64,000 nucleotides of DNA. Source: Sphingobacterium faecium (lineage in GTDB: Bacteria > Bacteroidota > Bacteroidia > Sphingobacteriales > Sphingobacteriaceae). The notes below the pieces were generated by a model, which was given only the letters and a program-made list of their open reading frames with translations, did no database searches and was not told the DNA's origin. Location: the NCBI RefSeq assembly GCF_003054045.1, contig NZ_QBKH01000001.1, positions 248,001 through 312,000 of the forward strand. The letters run 5' to 3'. Both the position numbers and the translations under genes were made by a program. Every line of letters begins with the position of its first letter. Positions within the stretch are counted from its first letter, which is position 1. Below are positions 55,359 to 64,000 of the stretch, piece by piece.

Positions 55359-58300
55359 ATGAATATTTATATCAATAGGAAGCCCAGATCAGGTCTATTT
55401 TCAGGGAAAGATATGCTTTGGAGGATACACATACAAGTTGCCTTATGGTGTCTCGTCTTTTTTATGAGCACCTCTGGTTTTGCACAGGAAACATCTGGTG
55501 CTTTAACAGGGCGTGTGCAACATGTCGATGGGCATGCTGTTGCAGGCGCTTCAATTCTGGCTGTACATACCCCATCGGGGACACGCTATTCGCTCGCTAC
55601 CGATAAAGATGGGCGCTATACCTTAAACAATCTGCGTATTGGTGGACCCTATACGGTGACCGTGAGTATGGTCGGTATGCAAAGTGATACACGTACGGAT
55701 ATTCAAATCCGTCTTGGTGCGGCACAGGAACTCAATTTACAAGTGCAGGAAGGTAGTCAAGCGTTAGCGGAAGTTGCTGTAACTGGACGTTCGCAGCGAC
55801 AACGTGTGGATATGTATGGCGCAGGGCGCAATATCAGTGCTGAGCAGGTGCGCAATATGCCTACGGTGAGTCGTTCGATTACAGATGTGACCCGCCTGAC
55901 ACCACAAGGAAGTCGAGACAATAGTTTCGGAGGAACTAATTTCAGGTATAATAACGTCACTGTAGATGGGGCCGTCAATAACGATGCGATCGGTTTTTCA
56001 CCCTCTCTGGGTGGACAGACGGGGACTTCAGGCATGGCTGGAAGCAGTACGCGTACCAACCCGATCTCCATGGATGCCATACAGGACATGCAGGTCTATC
56101 TGGCACCCTACGATGTTAAAATCGGAAATTTTACGGGAGGTTCGGTCAATGCCGTAACCCGAAGCGGTACCAATAAAATCGAAGGCTCAGTCTATGGATA
56201 TGGACGCAATGCTGCTTTAACGGGTAAAGACCGTGTGGGAAGTCTCGGTAAAATGGATCATGATTTTTATGACTACCAGTCCGGATTTAGAATTGGTTTT
56301 CCAATTATAAAAGATAAACTTTTCTTCTTTAGTAATGAAGAGATCACCCGTCGTCAAGATCCTACACAACTGCAAGTGGGGACAGCGGAGACTGCTCATA
56401 TCCTAAGCGAAGAGGATGCCAAATCGATTGCCACGACAGTAGGTAACCGCTATGGTGATGTGTTTGATGCAGGTACAGCCGGTAAGTACACCAACTGGTC
56501 AAAATCCACTAAGTTTTTTAACCGTATCGACTGGAATATCAATGATAGACATCAATTAGCCATTCGTAACAATACTATTTTTAGTAGTGCGACTCACATG
56601 GACAGGGATCAACAGGATTTCCGCTTTTCGAGTATGGCGTTTAAGCAAACAAATAATCAAAGCAGTACAGTAGCTGAATTGAAAAGCCGCTTTAGCAATA
56701 ATCTTTCTGCTAATGCAGTACTGGGGTTTACCGTAGTAAACGATAGACGGGATCCGTTGAGTGACCCTACGCTTCCTCAAGTACAGATTCAGGGGCGCAC
56801 TCCAGGTACGACAATTTACCTGGGAACTGACCGTGAAGCCAGTATTTTTGATATGCAACAACGCACTTGGGAACTAACGGCAAATCTGAACTGGAACCTT
56901 GGCCGGCATAAACTCCTTTTTGGTACTCACAATGAGCTTTACCGTATTCGCTATGGTTTTGTTAATGCTTGGAATGGACGTGTAGACTATAATAGTATCG
57001 ACGATTTTTTAAGTAATAATCCTTACCGTGTACGCGGTAGTTACAACTATAAGAACAATACGCGGGATTATATTTTAGATCATCCTGCGGCAGATTTTGG
57101 AATCAATATGTACAGTCTGTATGTACAGGATGAGATCAGGGTAAGTGATCATTTTCGTGTTACACCGGGTTTACGTGCCGATTTTACACAGTTGCCCGAT
57201 ATGCCGGCTTTAAGTGATAAAGTTCGCCATATACAGTCCGATCCGTACTTTGGTACAACCTATAATTACACGCCTTTGTCTCGGATTTCAAATGATTTCC
57301 TTAATCGCTTACAGTTGTCGCCCCGTGTGGGATTCCGCTGGGAGGTGTTGGAAGATCAAAGCTTAGTAGTACGTGGTGGAGCAGGACTTTTTACAGGACG
57401 TATTCCTTTTGCATGGTTGGCCTATGCGTTCTATAATACAGGGGACAGCTATGGTGCTTTTGATCAGCGTGCAGATCAGAAACCTTTTGCTCCGGGAAGT
57501 GATGCGATTAAACCCAGCCCCAATGGATTGGCCGATTTTATTGCCGCAAATGGAGCTGTAGTAAATGATCCGAAGAGTGGTAAAACGCAGGTTGATCTGG
57601 TTGATAATGGCTTTACAATGCCTCAGGTACTGCGTGGTAGTCTGGGTATTGACTATGAAACAGCGAACAACTGGAAGTTTACAGTCGAAGGTTTGTATAC
57701 CAAAAATATCAGCGATGTGCTCTTTCAACAGTTGAATGTCCATGATAATCCACTTTATTATGGTTATGATATTCATCAACAGCAACCGGTGTATCAGGGT
57801 GCGGTTGATGATCGTTTCTCGAATATTTATGTATTGAGCAATACCGATCAGGGCTACCGTTATAACATCACGGGGACAATCAGCAAGCGAATGAAGAATT
57901 TTAATGGAACAGCGAGTTATACGTACGGAGAATCAAAGGATTTGAGCAACGGGGTGCGTAATTCTATGGAATCAAATTGGCAACTGAACCAATCGCTTAT
58001 ACCAAACAATCCAAAGTTAGCCTATAGTAATTTTGATATTCGTCACCGCATCGTTTCCAGTATCAGTTACGATCATTATTGGCGAACGGCTGGAAAAACA
58101 AACATCACCTTGTTTATCAGTGCACAATCGGGATCTCCATTTACTTATGGCATAGTAAACAACAGTATTCAAGGATTACCACAACAGGTGAGTTTAGTCT
58201 ATGTACCAAATCCGGAGGAAGCAATCCGTTATTTTAAAGATATTCCTAGTGGAAACACGGCGGTACAACAAGCTGAAGCATTTAACAAGTACATCGATGG

Positions 58301-58673
58301 CAATGCTTATCTCAGCAGCAGAAGAGGAGATTTTACGGAACGTAATAGGGGACGTACACCTTGGAATGTGCAAGCGGATCTCCGCATTGCGCATGATTTG
58401 CCTGTGAGCATTAAAAAAGGACAGTTTATTACGATTTCTGCCGATGTGGTCAATGTGACAAACCTGCTGTACAAAAAGTGGGGAGTACAATATTTTTCGC
58501 CTAATACGTTCAATTCGACAAGTAGCGTGGGTTTGACACCGACCTTGTTTCCACCACAGCAAAATAATGGAAACTGGCCCGTATTTACGTTCAATGAACC
58601 TGGACAAACCTATAGTATTGATTATTTCAATTCAAGAGCACAGATACAACTCGGAGTTCGGTACACATTTTAA
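55359..58673 (+). CDS. Oar-like TonB-dependent receptor
   Basis: 1104 residues. After a signal peptide (ending SGFAQ) comes a carboxypeptidase-regulatory-like domain (about 45-135, GALTGRVQHVDGHAVAGASI), then a plug with FRYNNVTVDGAVNNDAIGFS and TGGSVNAVTRSGTNKIEGSVYGYGR, and a long barrel. This matches Oar-type receptors that import or help export proteins or large ligands. It has no STN domain, unlike the first receptor, so signalling to FecR falls to that one. Having a second receptor in one operon with FAS1 proteins is unusual. Confidence 0.93.
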   Translation: MNIYINRKPRSGLFSGKDMLWRIHIQVALWCLVFFMSTSGFAQETSGALTGRVQHVDGHAVAGASILAVHTPSGTRYSLATDKDGRYTLNNLRIGGPYTVTVSMVGMQSDTRTDIQIRLGAAQELNLQVQEGSQALAEVAVTGRSQRQRVDMYGAGRNISAEQVRNMPTVSRSITDVTRLTPQGSRDNSFGGTNFRYNNVTVDGAVNNDAIGFSPSLGGQTGTSGMAGSSTRTNPISMDAIQDMQVYLAPYDVKIGNFTGGSVNAVTRSGTNKIEGSVYGYGRNAALTGKDRVGSLGKMDHDFYDYQSGFRIGFPIIKDKLFFFSNEEITRRQDPTQLQVGTAETAHILSEEDAKSIATTVGNRYGDVFDAGTAGKYTNWSKSTKFFNRIDWNINDRHQLAIRNNTIFSSATHMDRDQQDFRFSSMAFKQTNNQSSTVAELKSRFSNNLSANAVLGFTVVNDRRDPLSDPTLPQVQIQGRTPGTTIYLGTDREASIFDMQQRTWELTANLNWNLGRHKLLFGTHNELYRIRYGFVNAWNGRVDYNSIDDFLSNNPYRVRGSYNYKNNTRDYILDHPAADFGINMYSLYVQDEIRVSDHFRVTPGLRADFTQLPDMPALSDKVRHIQSDPYFGTTYNYTPLSRISNDFLNRLQLSPRVGFRWEVLEDQSLVVRGGAGLFTGRIPFAWLAYAFYNTGDSYGAFDQRADQKPFAPGSDAIKPSPNGLADFIAANGAVVNDPKSGKTQVDLVDNGFTMPQVLRGSLGIDYETANNWKFTVEGLYTKNISDVLFQQLNVHDNPLYYGYDIHQQQPVYQGAVDDRFSNIYVLSNTDQGYRYNITGTISKRMKNFNGTASYTYGESKDLSNGVRNSMESNWQLNQSLIPNNPKLAYSNFDIRHRIVSSISYDHYWRTAGKTNITLFISAQSGSPFTYGIVNNSIQGLPQQVSLVYVPNPEEAIRYFKDIPSGNTAVQQAEAFNKYIDGNAYLSSRRGDFTERNRGRTPWNVQADLRIAHDLPVSIKKGQFITISADVVNVTNLLYKKWGVQYFSPNTFNSTSSVGLTPTLFPPQQNNGNWPVFTFNEPGQTYSIDYFNSRAQIQLGVRYTF

Positions 58674-58793
58674 GACACGCGTTAGTCATCGTTATCAGCG
58701 ATTTAATAGCTACTAAATGCTCTGAACTCAATAGGTCAGGCTGACACAAGAAAAGCATCTTTCGCTCATGCGAATGCAATAAAAGAAAGAGTG

Positions 58794-58812
58794 CATATGG
58801 GTATTCCATATG
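58794..58812. repeat. Short palindromic hairpin just before the IPT/NHL gene
   Basis: CATATGG-GTATT-CCATATG, with perfect 7-bp arms, ends 12 bp before the ATG at 58825 and could expose or hide the ribosome binding site. Confidence 0.45.
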
Positions 58813-58824
58813 GTTACATAAAAA

Positions 58825-61002
58825 ATGAAAGTCATGAAAACATGGACAAAATATAGCCTCAGTATCATCCTTTTTATTTTGGTACTTGCAGGTAGTGCAG
58901 GTTGTGAAAAGAAAGAAGCGATGCTTCCGGAGACAGCCGTGAAAATAACAGATTATTACCCGAATTCAGGAAAAGAGGGTACGCTTGTGACCATTGAAGG
59001 CGAAGGCTTTGGCACCAGTATAGGTGCCTATAAAGCAACGGTAAATGGTCAAGATGCCGCTGTGATCAGCGCTACAGCAACGGCTGTTGTCATTCGTATA
59101 CCGGTGGGCGGGAGTACTGGAAAACTGGTATTGAGCTATGATAGCAAGATGATGGATGTGGGTACCTATACCTATCAAAATTTAAGTGTACGTCAGGTGT
59201 TTCCTGCTAATGGACCTGCTGGTTCCCAAATACGCATTGGAGGTACGGGATTTGGAAGTATTACTCATCCGGCGGAAGTCTTTATTAATGAAAAAAAAGC
59301 GTTGGTCGTCAGTATCAGTGATACCTTGATCGTAGCAGAGGTGCCCAATGAAGCTGGTTCCGGATCGGTATTGGTTAAAGTGGATGGCATGGATGCGAAA
59401 GGGCAAAACTTCACTTATCAGGCCATAAAAGGTATCAAGCCATTAAGCGGAGGAAAAGACACGCGTGTGGTGATTTCGGGAGAAGGTTTTGAGCAATTGA
59501 CTACCCAAAATATCGTAGAATTTAATGGTAAGAAAGCTCTTGTGGTTGAATCTACCCCAGAGCGTTTGGTCGTAAAGGTTCCAGAAGGAGTAACCACAGG
59601 ACCCTTATCGGTCAATATCAATAATCAGAAAACAACAGGCCCGTCTTTTACTGTGGTGGATAAACCAATCATCCAAACAGTAACCCCATTAAGCGGTCCA
59701 AAGGGGGCACAAATGACGATCAGTGGATCTTTATTCAGTAAAGAGCTGGATGAAAACCAAGTATATATCAACAATATATTGATACCGTTGAACTCAGCTA
59801 ATGAATCGGAGCTGAAACTAACCGTTCCAGGAGGTACTGGGTCTGGCGTTATCCGTGTTGTGGTGAACGATCAGGTGAGTAATGGTCCACAGTTTAAAGA
59901 TCAAAATCTGGGGATTACTGCGATGACACCAGACAACGGATTGACCGGTACGAGTGTGACGATTAGAGGCACAGGTTTTAGCACAACAGCATCAGAAAAT
60001 AAAGTGTATTTCAATGGCGTATTAGCAATGGTAAAAACAGCAACGGAGAATAGTTTAGTGCTCGAAGCACCTCTAAGATTAAGCACTGGAAATGTGAAAG
60101 TGGTTGTTGGTGGGCAGGAAGCCCTTGCTCCGCAATTGTTTAAACGAGCAGGTGTAATGACTTTGGCGGGGGGACCTAGCAGTAATACCTTTGCCGGATA
60201 TATGTCTGCTATTGCTACCGATCAGCAAGGGAATATCTATGTAACCGATACGAATAATAAACAGGTGAAAAAAATAACCCCTTCGGGAGCTGTTTCCATT
60301 CTGCAGGTCAATGGAACAGATGCGGTGTTTGTTAAACCGTATGGCATCGTCATCGATAAGCAGAATACCATGTATGTGAGTGATCAGGGAACCAATCAGG
60401 TGATCAAGATTACATCGGCCGGTCAACGTTCGGTGCACACGTCTGGATTTGCACCTGGGCATATGAGTATCGACGATGCTGGAAATCTGTATGTCAATAT
60501 CAACGGATTTGCTGCAGGAGTCAATAAAGTCAATCCAACAGGAAATTATAGTAAAATTAATGGCACGGGTTGGGTGACAACCCGCACGGTAGTAGATGCT
60601 TTAGGAAATTACTACTATCCAGATCAAAATGCCATCAGTGGGAATGGTTTGATGCGTAGGGGATCTGATGGTATTACGATGAATGCATGGATCGGTTTTT
60701 CAGAGGCAGGCTATGCGGATGGTATTGGAAGTGCTGCACGTTTTCAGGGCATTAGCAGTGTTGTCCTTTTTGGAGGTAATACCATGTACGCTACGGATAA
60801 CTTTAATTATGCATTAAGAGAAATTGATGTAGCAAATCGAAAGGTATCCACTATTTTCAAGGCGAACAACCGTGGATATGTAGATGGATCTTTAGTAGAG
60901 TCACGCTTTGGAGCTTTGGCCGATATGGCGGTAGACAAGAATGGTAATATTTATATCTTGGATCCGGACAATAAAGCGATCCGTAAGGTTTTCTTGAAGT
61001 AA
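58825..61002 (+). CDS. IPT/TIG-repeat and NHL-repeat surface lipoprotein
   Basis: 725 residues with SPII site AGSAGCEKK. Five IPT/TIG Ig-like repeats follow: about 36-112, 113-198, 199-278, 279-357 and 358-438, each with a GxxGTxVTIxGxGF-type start (for example NGLTGTSVTIRGTGF). The C-terminal 280 residues are an NHL beta-propeller (IATDQQGNIYVTDTNNKQVKKI, VDKNGNIYILDPDNKAIRKV). IPT/NHL lipoproteins are known from Bacteroidota surface glycan-binding sets. It ends the 18-kb locus and is followed by a terminator. Confidence 0.93.
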   Translation: MKVMKTWTKYSLSIILFILVLAGSAGCEKKEAMLPETAVKITDYYPNSGKEGTLVTIEGEGFGTSIGAYKATVNGQDAAVISATATAVVIRIPVGGSTGKLVLSYDSKMMDVGTYTYQNLSVRQVFPANGPAGSQIRIGGTGFGSITHPAEVFINEKKALVVSISDTLIVAEVPNEAGSGSVLVKVDGMDAKGQNFTYQAIKGIKPLSGGKDTRVVISGEGFEQLTTQNIVEFNGKKALVVESTPERLVVKVPEGVTTGPLSVNINNQKTTGPSFTVVDKPIIQTVTPLSGPKGAQMTISGSLFSKELDENQVYINNILIPLNSANESELKLTVPGGTGSGVIRVVVNDQVSNGPQFKDQNLGITAMTPDNGLTGTSVTIRGTGFSTTASENKVYFNGVLAMVKTATENSLVLEAPLRLSTGNVKVVVGGQEALAPQLFKRAGVMTLAGGPSSNTFAGYMSAIATDQQGNIYVTDTNNKQVKKITPSGAVSILQVNGTDAVFVKPYGIVIDKQNTMYVSDQGTNQVIKITSAGQRSVHTSGFAPGHMSIDDAGNLYVNINGFAAGVNKVNPTGNYSKINGTGWVTTRTVVDALGNYYYPDQNAISGNGLMRRGSDGITMNAWIGFSEAGYADGIGSAARFQGISSVVLFGGNTMYATDNFNYALREIDVANRKVSTIFKANNRGYVDGSLVESRFGALADMAVDKNGNIYILDPDNKAIRKVFLK

Positions 61003-61032
61003 AACCAATACTATTATTTTAATAAAAAGGCT

Positions 61033-61082
61033 AAAACATCCTAACAAATTGATCGTATGATCGATTTGTTAGGATGTTTTTT
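61033..61082 (+). terminator. Strong terminator after the FAS1/TonB locus
   Basis: A 17-bp perfect outer stem (AAAACATCCTAACAAAT and complement) with an inner GATC-GTAT-GATC hairpin, ending in seven T. Confidence 0.93.
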
Positions 61083-61418
61083 TCTATTTTGGTTGCTCAG
61101 CTAACACAGTTCTAGGACATAGGGTGAGAGCGATTGCCTGCTGTATATTGTCCCTCCATAATGATAAACTGGAGTTACATCTCGCATGGGTTATAGGAAG
61201 TTAACATTTCAGCATGAAATTGGTCATATTCAGCTTTTAATTTTGAGGGTTGAGCGAGTAAGTCTGTGCTAATCTGTAGAAGAACCACGATCTTTGGAAA
61301 AGAGGAATAGAAATACGGATATGTGTTAAAGAGGTCACTGAATGTATAGCCCATGTTCACTGATTGAAGCCTAATTAATAAATTTGAAGCATTATTTATG
61401 ATTTAATTCATAGCAAGT
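61083..61418. other. Gene-poor stretch before the second two-component system
   Basis: No convincing gene. A 59-62 codon frame lies on the minus strand at 61175-61360. A TAAATTTG box at 61379-61386 could be the -7 element for the kinase at 61419, though no good -33 partner is present. Confidence 0.45.
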
Positions 61419-62561
61419 ATGAAGGGATATAGCGATCTGGAACAGATAAATAAACGATTTTTACCGACCCGTTTTAGGAAAATGTTGTTGGTGTTTTTTG
61501 CATTTATCATATTTTATCTGGTATCCTATATCCTCAATCCCTATAGTGATTTCTGGAAAGAGTATTTAAATCGAACGTTCTATGAAATAGTCATTGAGTG
61601 GATCGTGACTTTTCTATTCTGTTATTTGATCACGGAGTCCAGCATACTGATCCATAAAAAACTAAATCAACGTGTTCCATGGACGCAAAATAAATCCAAA
61701 CGGTTATTATTAGAAGTTAGCTTTAATTTCGGGGTAGTGGTCATTCTGATCATGATGAATATGCTTTGTTTTTCTTGGATCTACTCCGATTTACCCGATA
61801 CAGATATCTCCATGGAAGAGATTAAAGGTTTGCTCCAATGGATTGTGATCAGCTTAGTGATTTCATTTATGATTATTTCCATCAATACCGTTAGTTATTT
61901 GATCGATAACTGGATCGATACCTACATGGAAATGTCCCAACATAAAGTTCATGCCGTAGAATTGAGACAGGCTTCGGTAGAAGCGGAACTCAACACGTTG
62001 AAACTGCAGCTCGATCCTCATTTTATCTTTAACAATCTCAGTGTGCTATCGGAGTTGATTTTGGAAGACCAGCAGCTTGGATTCGAGTATTCCGAAAACT
62101 TTGCCAAAGTATACCGTTTTTTACTAGTTAACAGTAAAAAGAATTTAATTTCTTTAGAAGAGGAAATCAAATTCCTCCGAGCTTATATCTTTTTGATCGA
62201 AAATAGGGTCGGTATAGGAGTTCATTTTAGCATTGAAATTGATGAACGTAGTAAGCATATGTACATCCCGCCACTTACGCTGCAGTTGCTAATCGAAAAT
62301 GCGATCAAGCATAATGCGACCCAGCAGAAAAATCCCCTGATGATCAGCATATACAATCCTGAAGTGGATCAGGTGGTTATTGAAAATACACGTTCTCCAA
62401 TCGATCAGACCCAGATTACATCCACAGGAATCGGATTAAAAAATATGAATAGCCGTTTTAAACTTTTGGGAAAGAAAATTCCAAAAGTGTTTCAAAATGA
62501 ACATATCTTTAAGGTATCTATACAATTAATAGCGTATGATAGAGAAAATAGTAATAGTTGA
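61419..62561 (+). CDS. LytS/YpdA-type sensor histidine kinase
   Basis: 380 residues. Four membrane helices (about 22-40, 58-76, 100-120, 142-165) with short loops, a coiled coil, His201 in LQLDPHFIFNNLSVL, and the ATPase core with ENAIKHN and TGIGLKNMNSRF. Its last 26 bp overlap the LytTR-type regulator gene. It is unrelated in membrane part to the kinase at 38881-40059, so the two systems are not recent duplicates. Confidence 0.93.
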   Translation: MKGYSDLEQINKRFLPTRFRKMLLVFFAFIIFYLVSYILNPYSDFWKEYLNRTFYEIVIEWIVTFLFCYLITESSILIHKKLNQRVPWTQNKSKRLLLEVSFNFGVVVILIMMNMLCFSWIYSDLPDTDISMEEIKGLLQWIVISLVISFMIISINTVSYLIDNWIDTYMEMSQHKVHAVELRQASVEAELNTLKLQLDPHFIFNNLSVLSELILEDQQLGFEYSENFAKVYRFLLVNSKKNLISLEEEIKFLRAYIFLIENRVGIGVHFSIEIDERSKHMYIPPLTLQLLIENAIKHNATQQKNPLMISIYNPEVDQVVIENTRSPIDQTQITSTGIGLKNMNSRFKLLGKKIPKVFQNEHIFKVSIQLIAYDRENSNS

Positions 62562-63291
62562 GGATGAAAAACTCAATGCAGACCGTCTTAAACGTTTAAT
62601 AAGCGAGATCAATCCAAGCGTAAAAATTACCGCCGTATTGGATAGTGTGATGGATACGATAGAATGGTTCAAGGAAAATGAAGAACCAGATGTCGTCATG
62701 ATGGATATTCGCCTTTCTGATGGGGTAAGTTTTGATATTTTTGATAAAGTAGCTATCCAATGTCCTATTATTTTTACGACTGCATATGACGAATATGCGG
62801 TACAAGCATTCAAATACAATAGCGTCGATTATATCTTAAAACCCGTTGAAAAGGAAGAACTTCATAGTGCATTAAACAAGGTAGACGATTATAAATCAAA
62901 AATGGAAAACCAGTTATCCATTGATAAGCTCCTCAGTTATGTCAAGCAAAAGGAGTATCGTACTCGTTTTCTAATTCCCTTTAGGGATGGTTTTCAAACG
63001 ATATTGGTAACCGATCTATCGTTTATTTATATGGATATGAAATTGACCAAAGCACGATTGAAGAATGGTAAGGATGTTGTTTTAAATCTGAGCCTGGATG
63101 ATCTTGAAAAACAATTGGATCCAAAATTTTTCTTTAGAGCCAATCGTCAATTTATTATCCATGTCGATTCCGTGGATCAATTGGTCAATTATTTCAATAG
63201 AAAACTAAAAGTTATCCTGTTTAATGCTGATGTTGAAGTGATCGTGAGTAGAGAGAAATCCAATCTCTTGAAAGAATGGTTGGATTCGTAA
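62536..63291 (+). CDS. LytTR-type response regulator
   Basis: 251 residues. Receiver with Asp57 in VVMMDIRLSDG and Lys in YILKPVEKEE, then a LytTR DNA-binding domain (about 145-250; FLIPFRDGFQTILVTDLSFIYMD, FFRANRQFIIHVDSVDQLV). Partner of the overlapping kinase. Its targets may include the adjacent efflux operon on the opposite strand (inference only). Confidence 0.94.
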   Translation: MIEKIVIVEDEKLNADRLKRLISEINPSVKITAVLDSVMDTIEWFKENEEPDVVMMDIRLSDGVSFDIFDKVAIQCPIIFTTAYDEYAVQAFKYNSVDYILKPVEKEELHSALNKVDDYKSKMENQLSIDKLLSYVKQKEYRTRFLIPFRDGFQTILVTDLSFIYMDMKLTKARLKNGKDVVLNLSLDDLEKQLDPKFFFRANRQFIIHVDSVDQLVNYFNRKLKVILFNADVEVIVSREKSNLLKEWLDS

Positions 63292-63393
63292 CCGCATCAG
63301 GAATAGACCCACTGATTTGCTGATTAAAGCGCATATCAGATCTGGTCAAGCCGAAGATTGTGATCTAAAAACCCTTTTCTAAATTGGAGATGA

Positions 63394-63437
63394 TAAAAAA
63401 AGCTGTGCTTCTGGATAGAAACACAGCTTTTATTTTT
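63394..63437. terminator. Bidirectional terminator
   Basis: AAAGCTGTG and CACAGCTTT form the stem around a 14-nt loop, with A-rich and T-rich flanks. It separates the convergent regulator and efflux genes. Confidence 0.8.
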
Positions 63438-63458
63438 ATGATGAACGTTTCCGATTTT

Positions 63459-64000
63459 TTAATCCACGCCTCCACCCAGAGCACGGTAAAGATCTGTGGC
63501 GGCATCAAAGCGCTCTTTTTGGATCGAGATCGCCTCCAGATCGTTCTGAAGGGAATTATTCTGTGCCGTGATCACCTCCAGATAATTGGCCATTCCACTT
63601 CTATACAGTAACATCGCATCATTTACCGCTTTCTGCAATGCTATTTTTTTCTGTTCAATAAGCGCAACTCGCTCATTGGCATATTGTCTTTTTGCTAAGG
63701 CATCAGATACCTCGCTTACGGCCGTCATGACTGCCAGTCGGAATTGCTCGGCTGATTTTTCCTGTTCAATTTTGGCTACTTCATAAGCTGTTTTTAACTT
63801 CTTATTTTGAAAAATCGGCTGGGTAATGTTACCCGCGATATTCTTCACCAGCGAACCTGGAAGATCAAACCAATTATCAAATTGGAACGAATTTGTTCCG
63901 ATAGAAGGAGTCAATCGTAAAGAAGGATACATCTGAGCCTTTGCCAGACCGGTACCTGCATGAGCCACCACGACGGCATACTCTGCAGCTCGGACATCCG
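63459..64000 (-). CDS. NodT-family efflux outer-membrane lipoprotein, C-terminal part
   Basis: The frame is open at the window end; 180 codons are visible. The segment DVRAAEYAVVVAHAGTGLAKAQMYPSL at the edge is the start of the second OEP repeat in NodT/OprM-type channels, and the remaining helices (AVMTAVSEVSDALAKRQY, MLLYRSGMANYLEVITAQ) complete the TolC-fold. It is the last gene of an efflux operon that lies beyond the window. Confidence 0.9.
   Translation of the reverse strand, partial: DVRAAEYAVVVAHAGTGLAKAQMYPSLRLTPSIGTNSFQFDNWFDLPGSLVKNIAGNITQPIFQNKKLKTAYEVAKIEQEKSAEQFRLAVMTAVSEVSDALAKRQYANERVALIEQKKIALQKAVNDAMLLYRSGMANYLEVITAQNNSLQNDLEAISIQKERFDAATDLYRALGGGVD

Noticed and set aside
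61175..61360. 61-codon minus-strand frame
   Set aside because: Codon use is plausible, but it has only GTG or a second ATG as start, no domain and no neighbours; kept as an unproven possibility.

Overview
The window looks like a chromosomal segment of a Bacteroidota bacterium, most likely a Sphingobacteriaceae member close to Sphingobacterium or Pedobacter. Evidence: AT-rich DNA; the Bacteroidota promoter form TTTG-N19-TAnnTTTG (clearest in front of the tRNA-Leu gene); a type III glutamine synthetase; a GLPGLI-family protein; a FecI/FecR-type sigma/anti-sigma pair driving a TonB-dependent receptor; and many SPII lipoproteins. No phage, plasmid, insertion sequence, rRNA or CRISPR array was recognised. 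Identifications rest on motifs read by eye, without database searches.

Layout. 1-3732: beta-oxidation genes (partial fused enoyl-CoA hydratase/3-hydroxyacyl-CoA dehydrogenase, acyl-CoA dehydrogenase, divergent thiolase). 4032-6897: four overlapping genes for an ABC exporter, a YtrA-type GntR regulator and a membrane-anchored beta-rich protein. 7022-15949: ecotin, a SIMPL protein, an S9 peptidase, type III glutamine synthetase, a small dihaem cytochrome c, tRNA-Leu(CAA) and an APH-like kinase. 16122-23665: a five-gene two-component system plus tripartite RND heavy-metal efflux operon. 23727-24893: a protein made of homing-endonuclease-associated repeats with no visible nuclease. 25145-30454: PfkB sugar kinase, two proteins of unknown role, a patatin and a small Ig-like lipoprotein.

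30455-32348 has no convincing gene, but about 0.9 kb of it (about 30696-31587) is a degenerate tandem array with an 11-bp period that stays in one phase, ending in nested inverted repeats. This is the most unusual signal in the window.

32349-42785: a lipoprotein pair, a GLPGLI protein coupled to an outer-membrane beta-barrel protein, a LytS/LytTR-type two-component system, a CPBP protease, and a CobW-type metallochaperone with a small partner gene behind a Zur-like operator. 43123-61002: a sigma factor, a FecR anti-sigma, an STN-type TonB receptor and then seven exported proteins (DUF4397-like, unknown, three fasciclin proteins, an Oar-like TonB receptor, an IPT/NHL protein). This resembles a polysaccharide-utilisation-style surface system, but it has no SusD and no glycoside hydrolase. 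61419-63291 is a second LytS/LytTR pair, and the window ends inside a NodT-type efflux outer-membrane protein gene.
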